64,000 nt of DNA from an uncultured Duncaniella sp. (lineage in GTDB: Bacteria; Bacteroidota; Bacteroidia; Bacteroidales; Muribaculaceae). The DNA lies in the NCBI GenBank assembly GCA_910589485.1, contig CAJUSW010000004.1, positions 62,001 to 126,000 of the forward strand. Reading direction: 5' to 3'. The notes beneath the pieces are model-generated. The model searched no databases. It saw nothing but the letters and a program-made list of their open reading frames with translations, and had not been told where the DNA came from. How positions within the stretch are numbered: the first letter of the stretch is position 1; each line of letters starts with the position of its first letter. Shown here one piece after another: positions 53,610-63,323 of the stretch. A program made the position numbers and the translations under genes.

Positions 53610-54329
53610 TTATGATTCCTGATCGTCGGGAATAGTGATGTCAGTGGTACGTATCAGCTCCACAACCTGATCCACTGAAAGACAGTCGTCGACCGACACC
53701 TCACCCACACGTGTGCGGCGCAGCCCTATCAGATGGCCTCCACTGCCGAGGGCCTCCCCTATGTCACGGGCAAGCGCTCGTATGTAAGTGCCTTTGCTGC
53801 ACACAATCCTGAGCCTAAGCGTCATTTCGTCGGGATTGAATTCCTCGACCTCTATCTCGTCCACCACAAGCACCTTGGGCTTCAGATCCACTTCCTTACC
53901 CTTGCGGGCCATGTCATAAGCCCTCTTTCCATCCACCTTGCAAGCCGAGAATGCCGGTGGCACCTGCTCGATACGTCCCACGAAGCGGGTCAACGCTCCA
54001 TCGATAAGCTCACGGGTGATGTGTGCCGTGGGATATGTAGCATCAATCTCGGTCTCAAGGTCATAGGACGGAGTGGTGGCTCCGAGCTTAATGGTGGCAA
54101 TATACTCTTTCACGCCGGCCTGGAGCGACTCGATAAGTTTGGTGGAGCGTCCGGTCACAACTATCATCACCCCCGATGCGAGGGGATCGAGCGTGCCGGC
54201 ATGGCCTACCTTTAATTTCTTGCGGTGAAGGCGATGCAACAGCACACCCCTCACACGCTTTACCACATCAAACGATGTCCATTCCAGCGGTTTATCTATG
54301 TACAGTGTCTCACCTGTAATAAAATCCAT
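53610..54329 (-). CDS. truB: tRNA pseudouridine(55) synthase TruB
   Basis: 239 residues from the ATG at 54329; a longer frame to 54413 overlaps uppP and is not credible. Makes pseudouridine at U55 of tRNAs. The catalytic Asp is Asp48 in GHAGTLDPLASG, the same position as in Escherichia coli; KGTYIRALARDIG and LIGLRRTRVG follow. The C-terminal extension is short, as in many Bacteroidetes. It begins 28 bases after the uppP stop. Confidence 0.95.
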   Translation of the reverse strand: MDFITGETLYIDKPLEWTSFDVVKRVRGVLLHRLHRKKLKVGHAGTLDPLASGVMIVVTGRSTKLIESLQAGVKEYIATIKLGATTPSYDLETEIDATYPTAHITRELIDGALTRFVGRIEQVPPAFSACKVDGKRAYDMARKGKEVDLKPKVLVVDEIEVEEFNPDEMTLRLRIVCSKGTYIRALARDIGEALGSGGHLIGLRRTRVGEVSVDDCLSVDQVVELIRTTDITIPDDQES

Positions 54330-54357
54330 ACACTCTTCTTTATTTATAACCAATGGA

Positions 54358-55176
54358 TCACCACACGAGGCAGAGAATACCGGCGGCGACACAATACAGG
54401 GCAAACCACACAAGTTTTCCCTTCTTCACAAGCTCGATCATCCACTTGCAAGCAATGCAGCCGACAACGAACGAAGCGATAAATCCTACAAGCAACGGCA
54501 TTGCACCTACGCTTTCACTCATCCCTTCGCCACTCACTATATCCTTCACTCCAAGCAATGCCTCGCCGAGAATAGGTATTATCACCATGAAGAACGAGAA
54601 CTGAGCTATCTTGTCGCGCTTATCGCCAAGCAACAGACCGGTGGCGATAGTTGTGCCCGAGCGGCTCAAGCCGGGAAGCACAGCCACAGCCTGTGCGCAA
54701 CCTATGATGAATGCATCACGCCAAGAGATGTCATGGCCTGTCACATGCGCCTTTGCCTCGCGGGCAGGATTGCGGAAATAGTAAGCGAAGCTGAGCAGAC
54801 ACGCGGTGACAAGCAGGCATATGCCCACGATCTTAAGCCCACCGCCGAAGAAACTCTCGACAAAATCCTTAAAACACAGTCCCACAATTGCCACAGGGAT
54901 ACACGACAACAGTATCTTGCATACATAGAAGAACTTATCATCACGTGCAAAAGTGAAAAATGATCTGCACAGGGGCACAAACTCGCGCCACAGCACCACT
55001 ATAGTGCTGAGCACCGTAGCCACATGAAGCGCGACATCAAACTCCAGAGCATCCTCGCCGGAAAGCTCAAGACCAAGTATCTCGCGGAATATCTCGAGAT
55101 GGCCGCTACTGCTTATGGGAAGGTATTCGGCCAGGCCCTGCACTATGCCGAGAATCAACGCATCAATCCAATCCAT
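54358..55176 (-). CDS. uppP: Undecaprenyl-diphosphatase UppP (BacA type)
   Basis: 272 residues with about eight membrane segments. Removes a phosphate from undecaprenyl diphosphate, recycling the lipid carrier for cell wall and surface polysaccharides. The two active-site motifs are LPISSSGHLEIF (residue about 19-30) and VLPGLSRSGTTIATG. A housekeeping gene with high relevance to the glycan clusters in this window. 6 bases after the DUF3098 gene. Confidence 0.96.
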   Translation of the reverse strand: MDWIDALILGIVQGLAEYLPISSSGHLEIFREILGLELSGEDALEFDVALHVATVLSTIVVLWREFVPLCRSFFTFARDDKFFYVCKILLSCIPVAIVGLCFKDFVESFFGGGLKIVGICLLVTACLLSFAYYFRNPAREAKAHVTGHDISWRDAFIIGCAQAVAVLPGLSRSGTTIATGLLLGDKRDKIAQFSFFMVIIPILGEALLGVKDIVSGEGMSESVGAMPLLVGFIASFVVGCIACKWMIELVKKGKLVWFALYCVAAGILCLVW

Positions 55177-55182
55177 GGCTCA

Positions 55183-55470
55183 TCACTTCTTTTTTCGGGG
55201 CGAGTACATGATTCCCACTCCCATGAAAATGAATCCGAGAAATGCAATCGTGGGTCCCACTACAATTCTCCGTGTCGAGAATATATCAGGGTTAAATGCG
55301 CCCCAGTCGCTCGAGCCTCCCGCCATAAGCAGAAAGCCAAGCACAATCATCACACCGGCCACCGCCATCAGGATGAAATTAGGACGAAGCAGAGGCATTT
55401 CGCTCTCCGACTCTTTTTCAAGAACATCCTGAGAGGCCGAGGTTGCCTTGTGTTGGGTTTTATAAGCCAT
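55183..55470 (-). CDS. DUF3098 small membrane protein
   Basis: 95 residues with a charged N-terminus and two membrane segments (about 30-50 and 62-85), ending in a basic RKKK tail. The sequence PNFILMAVAGVMIVLGFLLM and its place between ftsX and uppP match the DUF3098 family seen in Bacteroidetes. Function unknown; the position suggests a link with division or lipid-carrier recycling. Confidence 0.83.
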   Translation of the reverse strand: MAYKTQHKATSASQDVLEKESESEMPLLRPNFILMAVAGVMIVLGFLLMAGGSSDWGAFNPDIFSTRRIVVGPTIAFLGFIFMGVGIMYSPRKKK

Positions 55471-55550
55471 AATTATTATAATTTTCTGTGCGATAGCCCT
55501 GTCACTGACAAGGCATCGACGTTTACATCAGTTACGATTGTTATTTTACT

Positions 55551-56429
55551 CTATCGGTACAGCTCATCATAGCTGAGCGACAGATACCGGTTGCATGCAA
55601 ACAATGCCGCGATAAGACATATCAACATTCCGGTAATCACCATTCCACCCATCACCAATCCGGCTGTGCCCCAGTCCAGAATCGAGGCTATCGTGCCGTC
55701 GAGTGTGCGGCATGAGTACAGCATGGCTGTTACTATCAGTGAGGCTATGACTCCGGCCACCGCCCCGTTGACCACACTTTCCGACAGGAACGGACGGCGT
55801 ATGAATCCCGAGGTGGCCCCGACAAGCTGCATGGTGTTTATTATGAAACGCTTGGAATATACCGACAATCTCACCGTGTTGAATATCAGCACGAACGACA
55901 CCACAAGCAATGCTATGGCTATAGCCACAAGCGTGAGCGACACACTCCTCAGGGTGGCATTCACGTTATCAATGAGATCGCTGTGTATCTTCACGTCACC
56001 CACCTGAGGCATCAGTGCCAGTGGTGCTACAAGTCCGCCGATGCTGTCGGCCGAAGCATATTCAGGGTTGACAATCACCTCAAGTTCAGCTGTGAAAGGA
56101 TTGACATTGGCGAGACGCAATATATCCTCGTCCTCCCCCACCATCTTTTGCCAGCGGGCCAATATATCGTCAGGCGATGAATACTCAGTGCGGCTCACAG
56201 CCCCGGTGCTCTTCAGATGCTCCGTTACTCCGGCTATGTCATCGGCAGTGACATCCTCGTTGAATATCACTACAAATCCCATGTTGTCTCTCACCGATTG
56301 GGACAAGCGGTGTGTAGCCACTCCTACCATAGCGGCTATACCCAGGATCACAAGCACAAGCGCCACTGATACCGTGGCGGTCGCTCTCGTACTGAAAAGA
56401 GGGATATGATGAAAATGCTTCTTAGGCAT
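55551..56429 (-). CDS. ftsX: Cell-division protein FtsX-like permease
   Basis: 292 residues from the ATG at 56429 (the frame continues upstream to 56462). Four membrane segments: one at about 20-42, and three in the second half. A periplasmic loop (about 50-165) precedes the FtsX/MacB-type permease domain (TLVAIAIALLVVSFVLIFNTVRLSVYSKR). FtsX works with the ATPase FtsE to activate wall hydrolases; no ftsE lies next to it here. First gene of an eight-gene minus-strand run, with a promoter at 56448-56479. Confidence 0.9.
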   Translation of the reverse strand: MPKKHFHHIPLFSTRATATVSVALVLVILGIAAMVGVATHRLSQSVRDNMGFVVIFNEDVTADDIAGVTEHLKSTGAVSRTEYSSPDDILARWQKMVGEDEDILRLANVNPFTAELEVIVNPEYASADSIGGLVAPLALMPQVGDVKIHSDLIDNVNATLRSVSLTLVAIAIALLVVSFVLIFNTVRLSVYSKRFIINTMQLVGATSGFIRRPFLSESVVNGAVAGVIASLIVTAMLYSCRTLDGTIASILDWGTAGLVMGGMVITGMLICLIAALFACNRYLSLSYDELYR

Positions 56430-56447
56430 AATAAAATAAAAACGCCA

Positions 56448-56479
56448 CAAAATTACTACCATTAAGCACCATTGTCAAG
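56448..56479 (-). promoter_or_regulatory. Promoter of the ftsX-ftsH operon
   Basis: On the minus strand: -33 CTTG (56476-56479), 20-base spacer, -7 TAATTTTG (56448-56455). The leader would be about 15 bases. Confidence 0.65.
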
Positions 56480-56846
56480 CGTTTTAACTAAACTTTAACA
56501 ATTACCGTCCTTCCTACGGTAAATATGGCTTTATTACCCACTTATATCACAATCTTTATCATAACTACTGCTCAGATAGGTTAATTTATGTTGTATTTTA
56601 CACAATATCTATCCCCACTATGAAAAAAATTCATACTTTAGCGGTGAATTATACATAAGCAAACTGTAAGAATAATGAACAGTTGGTAGCTACGAATTGT
56701 TATTACATGCGAGTTGTCAGGCTTGGCAACATCCGTCACAATCATAGAGTTTATCCAATAGGTAACTATAATCCGACTACACAATTAATTTATGCCATTC
56801 CGGCATCACCACGCTTCATCACAAAAATATCCGCTTTTTCAATCCT
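56480..56846. promoter_or_regulatory. Control region upstream of the RND efflux operon with palindromes
   Basis: This gap of about 370 bases has no credible gene and no clean TAnnTTTG box on the plus strand. Two inverted repeats stand out: TTACCGT/ACGGTAA (56502-56508 with 56516-56522) and GTTGTCA/TGGCAAC (56713-56719 with 56724-56730, one G-U pair). Either could be an operator or an RNA hairpin; no regulator gene is adjacent. Confidence 0.45.
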
Positions 56847-58145
56847 ATGAGTAACTATAAAGCAAAAGCAGGCGCACAAGTATCGCGCACATATAATGCC
56901 ATAAAGGTAAGGACTCCCAGAAGCAAAAGTTTTTGGATCATAACCCTCATAGCAATAGCTGCTATCGGAGTGGGTATATACTTCGCGTTCCGACCTAAAG
57001 CCGCTGTAAAGTCCATCCCCACGGTTGAAGTGCAGACAGTCACCACCGACAATGTAAATATCTACGGCGAATATGTAGGACGCATCCGCGCCCAGCAGTT
57101 TGTCGAGATCCACGCCCGTGTTGAAGGCTATCTCGAAAAGATGCTGTTCAAGGAAGGCTCATACATCCAGAAAGGTCAGACCCTTTTCATCATCGACCCA
57201 CGCCTCTACAAGGCTCATGTCGATAAGGCTCGCGCGCAGGTCAACAAAGCACGGGCCGGCAAGCAGAAAGCCGAGCGTGACCTCAACCGCATAAAACCAT
57301 TGTTTGCCCTCAAGGCCGCATCTCAGCTCGACCTCGACAATGCCACCGCCGCTTACGAAAGCGCAAAGGCCGAGCTTGATGTCAGCGAAGCCGATCTCAC
57401 CCAGGCCCAGCTCACCCTCGGCTACACTCAGGTGACCTCGCCCATCTCGGGATTCATATCCGAGCGCGTGGCCGATATCGGCACCCTCGTGGGTCCCGGC
57501 GGCAAATCCCTGCTCGCCACCGTTGTGAAAAGCGACACCGTGAGGGTGGATTTCTCCATGACCGCACTCGATTACCTCCGCAGCAAGGACCGTAACGTCA
57601 ACATCGGAGGGTCCGACTCCAACCGCAAATGGAATTCCTACGTCACCATCACCCTGGCCGACGGATCGGTATATCCTCATCGCGGACTCGTTGATTTCGC
57701 CGATCCGCAGGTCGACCCCAAGACAGGCACTTTCTCGGTCAGAGCCGAGATGCCCAACCCCGACCGGAGCCTTCTCCCCGGCGAATTCACTAAAGTAAAG
57801 GTGTTGCTTGATGTGAGGGAACAGGCCGTCGAAATCCCCAACAAGGCCATCGTCATCGAGAAAGGTGGCGCATATGCCTATGTGGTACGCCCCGACAGCG
57901 TGGTCGAAAAACGCTTCATCGAGACCGGTCCGCAGGTGGGCAACAGCACCATCGTTGAGCGCGGCCTCGTGAAAGGGGAGAACATCGTAGTTGAAGGCTA
58001 CCACAAGCTCACCCACGGAATGAAAGTGAATCCCATCCCCGCCCCACTCCCTGCACAGGAGGAGGACGAGGACCAGAATGACAATGACGCGATCCCCGCG
58101 GAAACCGCCTCGGGGGATAAGAACGACAACAAGGTAAGCAAGTGA
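56847..58145 (+). CDS. RND efflux periplasmic adaptor (MexA/AcrA type)
   Basis: 432 residues. It is anchored by one membrane segment (about 30-50) rather than a lipoprotein Cys. Lipoyl/barrel-sandwich halves (VEIHARVEGYLEKMLFKEGSYIQKGQ), a coiled-coil hairpin (about 115-185), a beta-barrel (about 210-300) and a membrane-proximal domain (about 315-400) follow in order. The C-terminal tail is rich in Glu/Asp/Asn. It bridges the pump and the outer-membrane channel, both next on the same strand (1-base gap and -4 overlap). Confidence 0.93.
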   Translation: MSNYKAKAGAQVSRTYNAIKVRTPRSKSFWIITLIAIAAIGVGIYFAFRPKAAVKSIPTVEVQTVTTDNVNIYGEYVGRIRAQQFVEIHARVEGYLEKMLFKEGSYIQKGQTLFIIDPRLYKAHVDKARAQVNKARAGKQKAERDLNRIKPLFALKAASQLDLDNATAAYESAKAELDVSEADLTQAQLTLGYTQVTSPISGFISERVADIGTLVGPGGKSLLATVVKSDTVRVDFSMTALDYLRSKDRNVNIGGSDSNRKWNSYVTITLADGSVYPHRGLVDFADPQVDPKTGTFSVRAEMPNPDRSLLPGEFTKVKVLLDVREQAVEIPNKAIVIEKGGAYAYVVRPDSVVEKRFIETGPQVGNSTIVERGLVKGENIVVEGYHKLTHGMKVNPIPAPLPAQEEDEDQNDNDAIPAETASGDKNDNKVSK

Positions 58146-58146
58146 C

Positions 58147-61100
58147 ATGAAACGCAATTTCTTTCTCGACCATCCCGTATTCTCGATTGTGATATCAGTG
58201 GTGATATTCATAATCGGCGCGATAGGTCTCACTCTACTGCCGGTTGACCAGTATCCCCAGATCGTCCCCCCGGTGGTTAAGATTTCGGCATCCTATCCCG
58301 GAGCCGACGCCCAGACAGTCACTCAAGCCGTGGCAACCCCTATCGAACAGGAGCTTAACGGCACCCCCGGCATGATATACATGTCCTCATCAAGCTCCAA
58401 CTCGGGAGGCTTCTCGGCACTGGTGACATTCGACATCGACACCGACCCCGAACTGGCAGCAGTGGACATCCAGAACCGCGTAAAAAAGGCTGAATCGCGC
58501 CTCCCGGCCGAGGTGGTGCAGAACGGCATATCGGTATCCAAAGAGACTGCCAGCCGACTCATGACCATCACCATCATGTCGGATGATCCCAAATTCGACG
58601 AGATCTATCTGAGTAATTACACCACTCTCAATGTGCTCGACCCCCTGCGCCGCATCCCCGGTGTAGGAAGCGTGAGCAACGTGGGCGGACGATACTATGC
58701 GATGCAGATATGGGTGGCCCCCGACAAGCTCGCCGACCTCGGCTTGACAGTCAAGGACATTCAGAACGCCCTCAAGGACCAGAACCGCGAATCGGCCGCC
58801 GGTGCGCTCGGACAGGCACCCGTCACCGACATCGACATCACAATGCCCATCATCGCCCGTGGCCGTCTCTCCTCCGTGGCGGAATTTGAGGACATCGTGA
58901 TACGTGCGAGCTCCAACGGCTCACTCATCCGTCTGAAGGATGTGGCCCGTGTCTCGCTCGAAGCCTCCAGCTACTCCACCGAGAGCGGCATCAACGGCGG
59001 AAATGCCGCCGTGCTCAACATCAACATGCTCCCGGGCTCCAACGCAATGGAGGTGGCCGATGCTGTGAAGAAGGAGATGGAGCTGATTGCCAAGAATTTC
59101 CCCGAAGGTATATCCTATGAGATCCCCTTCGATATGACCACCTATATCTCGGAATCGATACATCACGTGTACCGCACGTTCTTCGAGGCCCTGATCCTTG
59201 TGATCATAGTGGTGTTCTTCTCCCTTCAGAACTGGAGATCCACACTCATCCCCATCATCGCCGTCCCCATCTCGCTGGTGGGCACGTTCGGCGTGATGCT
59301 CATATTCGGATTCTCCCTCAACATGCTCACACTCCTCGGCCTCATCCTCGCCATCGGTATAGTGGTGGACGATGCGATAGTCGTGGTGGAGAATGTCGAC
59401 CGCATAATGAACAACGAGAAACTCTCGCCGATGCAGGCCACGGCCAAGGCGATGAGCAATCTCAGTGGCGCGCTCATAGCCATGTCACTTGTGCTCTGTG
59501 CCGTGTTCATCCCTGTGAGTTTCCTTCCGGGAATCACAGGTCAGCTCTACCGCCAGTTCACCATCACCATCGCCGTTTCGGTGATAATTTCCACCATTGT
59601 CGCCCTCACCCTTTCGCCGGTGATGTGCGCCAAACTGCTCAAGCCGGCCTCCCGGCAGAAGAAAGCCAAAGTGTTCCGCCTCATTAACGTGTGGATCAAC
59701 CGTGGCAACCACTTCTACAACCGCATGATACGTCGCGCGCTCTCCTACCCCAAGCGCGTCTACACGGCTTTTGGCCTCGCCCTCATATTCATATGGATGA
59801 TGAATACCTTGATGCCTCGCAGCTTCATGACCCAGGAGGACCAGGGATATTTCACCGTCGAGCTCGAACTTCCCGAGGGCTCCACCATCGAGCGAAGCCG
59901 TGAAGTCACCGAGAGAGCCATAGCCTACCTTATGGAGGATCCCGACATTGAGTATGTGCTGAATGTCACAGGCTCATCCCCCCGCGTTGGCACCAATCCA
60001 GCCCATGCCCAGCTCACAGTGATACTCAAGCCATGGGACGAACGCGAGACAACGGATATTTCCGAGATACGCGACCGTGTACGCCAGCACCTCTCCACCT
60101 ATCCCGAAAGCGAAGTATTCATCTTCTCCCCGGCCATCATCCCCGGTCTCGGTACCTCGGGCGGTTTCGAGATGGTTCTCGAGGCACGTGGAGACGCATC
60201 ATATACCGATCTGCAGAACGCCGTTGACTCCCTCAAGCAATATGCAGCGATGTGCCCCGAGATCGCGGGATTATCATCCTCGATGCAGGCCGACATTCCT
60301 CAGCTCTATTTCGATGTTGACCGCGACCGTGCCAAGATGCAGGGAATACCCATCAGCGATATCTTCTCGACGATGAAAGCGTTTACGGGATCTATATATG
60401 TGAACGACTTCAACATGTTCAATCGCATCTACCGCGTTTACATCCAGGCCGAAGCCCCCTATCGCTCCAACCGCGACAACCTCAACCTGTTCTTCGTGCG
60501 CAGCGCCGACAACGCCATGGTGCCCATCTCATCGCTCGGAACATCCCATTTCACCACCGGACCTGGCACCATAGCTCGATTCAACATGTTCAACTCGGCC
60601 ACCATTTCGGGTGAAGCCGCCCACGGATACAGCACCGGACAGGCCATGGCCGCGCTCGAGGAGATCGTGAAGACCCGCCTCCCCGAAAATATCGGGGTTG
60701 AGTGGAGCGGACTATCGTATCAGCAGAAACACGAGGAGGGCAACACCGGACTCGTGCTCGGACTGGCATTCCTGTTCGTGTTCCTCTTCCTCGCCGCTCA
60801 GTATGAGAGCTGGAGCGTCCCCTTGGCCGTACTCCTCTCCCTCCCCATCGCCGGAGTGGGAGCCTATCTGGGAATATGGCTGTGCGGACTCGAGAACAAT
60901 ATCTATTTCCAGATAGGTCTGGTGATGCTCGTGGGCCTCGTTGCCAAGAACGCCATCCTCATCGTGGAATTTGCCAAAGAGGAGGTCGACAAGGGAGTCG
61001 ATGCCGTACACGCCGCCCTCACCGCCGCCCGCTTGCGCTTCCGACCCATAGTCATGACCTCACTTGCATTCATGCTCGGACTCCTTCCGCTCGTTTTTGC

Positions 61101-61278
61101 CTCAGGTCCCGGCTCGGCCGCACGCAAGGACATCGGCACAGGCGTATTCTTCGGAATGCTCGTGGCCATCACCGCCGGCATAGTATTTGTCCCGTTCTTC
61201 TTCGTAGCGATCAATAAATTCAATAGCTACAGGGCATCAATCAAGCGATTAAAGAAATACAAATCCTCCAGACGATGA
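58147..61278 (+). CDS. RND multidrug efflux pump (AcrB/HAE1 type)
   Basis: 1,043 residues with 12 membrane segments and two large periplasmic loops (about 30-340 and 560-870). Begins NFFLDHPVFSIVISVVIFI, the usual HAE1 start; the proton-relay Asp pair is in GIVVDDAIVVVEN (TM4), and a Lys in the TM10 region is present. It exports amphiphilic compounds (drugs, bile acids, dyes) by proton antiport; the specific substrate is unknown. It lies between the adaptor and the outer-membrane factor. Confidence 0.95.
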   Translation: MKRNFFLDHPVFSIVISVVIFIIGAIGLTLLPVDQYPQIVPPVVKISASYPGADAQTVTQAVATPIEQELNGTPGMIYMSSSSSNSGGFSALVTFDIDTDPELAAVDIQNRVKKAESRLPAEVVQNGISVSKETASRLMTITIMSDDPKFDEIYLSNYTTLNVLDPLRRIPGVGSVSNVGGRYYAMQIWVAPDKLADLGLTVKDIQNALKDQNRESAAGALGQAPVTDIDITMPIIARGRLSSVAEFEDIVIRASSNGSLIRLKDVARVSLEASSYSTESGINGGNAAVLNINMLPGSNAMEVADAVKKEMELIAKNFPEGISYEIPFDMTTYISESIHHVYRTFFEALILVIIVVFFSLQNWRSTLIPIIAVPISLVGTFGVMLIFGFSLNMLTLLGLILAIGIVVDDAIVVVENVDRIMNNEKLSPMQATAKAMSNLSGALIAMSLVLCAVFIPVSFLPGITGQLYRQFTITIAVSVIISTIVALTLSPVMCAKLLKPASRQKKAKVFRLINVWINRGNHFYNRMIRRALSYPKRVYTAFGLALIFIWMMNTLMPRSFMTQEDQGYFTVELELPEGSTIERSREVTERAIAYLMEDPDIEYVLNVTGSSPRVGTNPAHAQLTVILKPWDERETTDISEIRDRVRQHLSTYPESEVFIFSPAIIPGLGTSGGFEMVLEARGDASYTDLQNAVDSLKQYAAMCPEIAGLSSSMQADIPQLYFDVDRDRAKMQGIPISDIFSTMKAFTGSIYVNDFNMFNRIYRVYIQAEAPYRSNRDNLNLFFVRSADNAMVPISSLGTSHFTTGPGTIARFNMFNSATISGEAAHGYSTGQAMAALEEIVKTRLPENIGVEWSGLSYQQKHEEGNTGLVLGLAFLFVFLFLAAQYESWSVPLAVLLSLPIAGVGAYLGIWLCGLENNIYFQIGLVMLVGLVAKNAILIVEFAKEEVDKGVDAVHAALTAARLRFRPIVMTSLAFMLGLLPLVFASGPGSAARKDIGTGVFFGMLVAITAGIVFVPFFFVAINKFNSYRASIKRLKKYKSSRR

Positions 61279-62675
61279 AATCATCCCCCATATACATAAT
61301 CACCCTCCTGCTGGCCGGTACCCTCTTTCTCACCGGTTGCTCAGGAGTGAAGAATCTTGCAAAACCCGACATCGATATCCCCGCCGAATACGCCCCCGGC
61401 ACTGCCGCCAATACCGACTCGCTCACCGTGGCCGACATGGAGTGGTGGGAATTCTATGCCGACGAACCCCTCAGGGCCATAATCTCACGCACCCTCGAGA
61501 ACAATCGCGACATCCTGCGTGCGGCATCGCGTGTCGAGGAGTTGCGTCAGCTCTACGGTATCGAGAAAGTGAACCTCACCCCCCAGCTCACCGGACTTGC
61601 CGGCGCCAACAACGAGACCAACAATTACCATGGCAACGGTACTACGCGTGATCCCGAATACGACCTCAAGGTTACGCTCGGATGGGAAATCAACCTGTGG
61701 GGCTCACTGAAATGGGCCCGCAAGCAGAGCCAGGCCAAATACATAGCCTCGATCGAGGATCTCCGTGCCATGCGCATGACCCTCATCGCCGAGGCAGCCA
61801 CCGCCTATTTCCGCCTAATAGCCCTGGATAATGAGCTTGACATTGTGAAACAGACCCTCATCACACGCAGGGAATCACTCGAGCAGGCACGCATACGCTT
61901 CGAGGGTGGCATCACCTCCGAGACTGTCTACCAGCAGGCTAAGGTGGAATACGCATCCACCGCCGCGCTCGTCCCCAACCTTGAACGGCAGATCACCACA
62001 GCCCGCAACGCGCTCACACTGCTCATGGGCGAATACCCCCAAGAACAGCTGAACCGCAGCACGCTCTATCTCAACGAGACCATACCGGCATCTCTCCCCC
62101 TCGGCCTGCCCTCCACTCTGCTCAAGCGCCGTCCCGACCTCCGATCGGCTGAGCAGAATCTCGCCTCGGCAATGGCAGGAGTAGGACTGAGCTACGCCGA
62201 CCGTTTCCCCTCGCTCAAACTCACCGTCTCGGGTGGTCTCGAGAACGATGAACTCAACACCTTCTTCAAGTCCCCATTCAGCTACATCGGTGGCACAATC
62301 ACAGGCTCCATCCTGGATTTCGGACGCAAGAAGCGTAAATATCAGGCTCAGATAGCCGCCTACGACCAGGCCCGCTATGCCTATGAGAAATCAGTGATAA
62401 CAGCCTTCACCGAGGTCAACAACGCTATCACAGGCTACCGCCGTGCCCATGAGACTGCCGCCCTCAGGGCCGAACTGCGCGATGCGGCAAGCAAGTATGT
62501 CCAGCTCGCTCATGTGCAGTATCGTGGAGGTAGCCTGAACTACATCGACGTGCTCGACGCCCAGCGCCGATATTTCGATGCCCAGATTGGGCTGAGCAAC
62601 GCCATACGCGATGAGTACATCGCGGCCGTGAATCTGTACAAGGCTCTCGGAGGAGGCTGGCAGAACATCGACTGA
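61275..62675 (+). CDS. Outer-membrane efflux lipoprotein (TolC/OprM, NodT type)
   Basis: 466 residues with a lipoprotein signal (LTGC, Cys22). Two outer_membrane_efflux repeats form the alpha-barrel and beta-barrel of the TolC fold (LKRRPDLRSAEQNLASA and QYRGGSLNYIDVLDAQR are typical). The start overlaps the pump gene by 4 bases (ATGA), so the three genes form a complete tripartite operon. Confidence 0.94.
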   Translation: MKSSPIYIITLLLAGTLFLTGCSGVKNLAKPDIDIPAEYAPGTAANTDSLTVADMEWWEFYADEPLRAIISRTLENNRDILRAASRVEELRQLYGIEKVNLTPQLTGLAGANNETNNYHGNGTTRDPEYDLKVTLGWEINLWGSLKWARKQSQAKYIASIEDLRAMRMTLIAEAATAYFRLIALDNELDIVKQTLITRRESLEQARIRFEGGITSETVYQQAKVEYASTAALVPNLERQITTARNALTLLMGEYPQEQLNRSTLYLNETIPASLPLGLPSTLLKRRPDLRSAEQNLASAMAGVGLSYADRFPSLKLTVSGGLENDELNTFFKSPFSYIGGTITGSILDFGRKKRKYQAQIAAYDQARYAYEKSVITAFTEVNNAITGYRRAHETAALRAELRDAASKYVQLAHVQYRGGSLNYIDVLDAQRRYFDAQIGLSNAIRDEYIAAVNLYKALGGGWQNID

Positions 62676-62775
62676 CAGGATATGCCTGTGGCGAGATTCC
62701 GACAGGAGTTTCACGCACTTGCACAGCGAACCATCCGGCATCCGGCATTGTTTTCATTAATAGTATGAAAATAGT

Positions 62776-63282
62776 ATGAAGAAATTCTGGATATATACAG
62801 CGTTTATAGCCGTGTTTGCGTTCACTGTATGGATATTCGCCGAGCGCATCACACGGGTTGACCCGAGCCTCAACTCCCACCCCGAGGTTCAGGCCCTGTC
62901 CAATGAGGCCGGCGATGTGAAGCTTTCCGACCTTAAGGGCAAATATGTCCTTGTCAACTTCTGGGACTCCCACAATGCCGTCTCACGAATCGCCGCCGGA
63001 GAATACGACCGTTTTTTCCGTACCCATCGCAATTCCAACCTCAAGCTGCTGTCGGTCAACACCGACACCAACCGTCGGTTGTTCAACGAAATAGTGCATG
63101 GCGACGGACTCGACTCGCTCACCCAGTATCACATCCTTGATGTGAAAGCGCGGGGCATCTCCCCAGGCTACCATCCCGAAGGCGGATACTCATCCTACCT
63201 TGTCAATCCCTCAGGCAAGATAATCGCTGTCAACCCCACCGTGCAGACCGTGGAGAAGATTATTGCAAAGGGAAAGAAATAA
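62776..63282 (+). CDS. Thioredoxin-fold lipid-anchored-like or membrane protein without CXXC
   Basis: 168 residues. An N-terminal membrane segment (about 6-24) is followed by a TlpA-like thioredoxin fold: VKLSDLKGKYVLVNFWDSHNAVSRIAAG. At the place of the redox WCGPC motif the protein reads HNAVS, so both active-site cysteines are absent; the rest (LKLLSVNTDTN, YLVNPSGKIIAVNP) is normal for the fold. It cannot be an ordinary disulfide oxidoreductase and may be a scaffold or chaperone. It follows the efflux operon by 100 bases; co-transcription is possible but not shown. Confidence 0.72.
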   Translation: MKKFWIYTAFIAVFAFTVWIFAERITRVDPSLNSHPEVQALSNEAGDVKLSDLKGKYVLVNFWDSHNAVSRIAAGEYDRFFRTHRNSNLKLLSVNTDTNRRLFNEIVHGDGLDSLTQYHILDVKARGISPGYHPEGGYSSYLVNPSGKIIAVNPTVQTVEKIIAKGKK

Positions 63283-63323
63283 GACACTTACAACTTTCCC
63301 AAAATAATATTCCCGAAAAAAGT

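Noticed and set aside
54330..54413. Upstream 28 codons of the truB frame
   Set aside because: They overlap the end of uppP and do not match TruB; the Asp48 position is conserved only with the start at 54329.
57159..58232. Minus-strand open frame of 357 codons across the RND adaptor gene
   Set aside because: Lies opposite an intact adaptor in an operon and shows no known domain.
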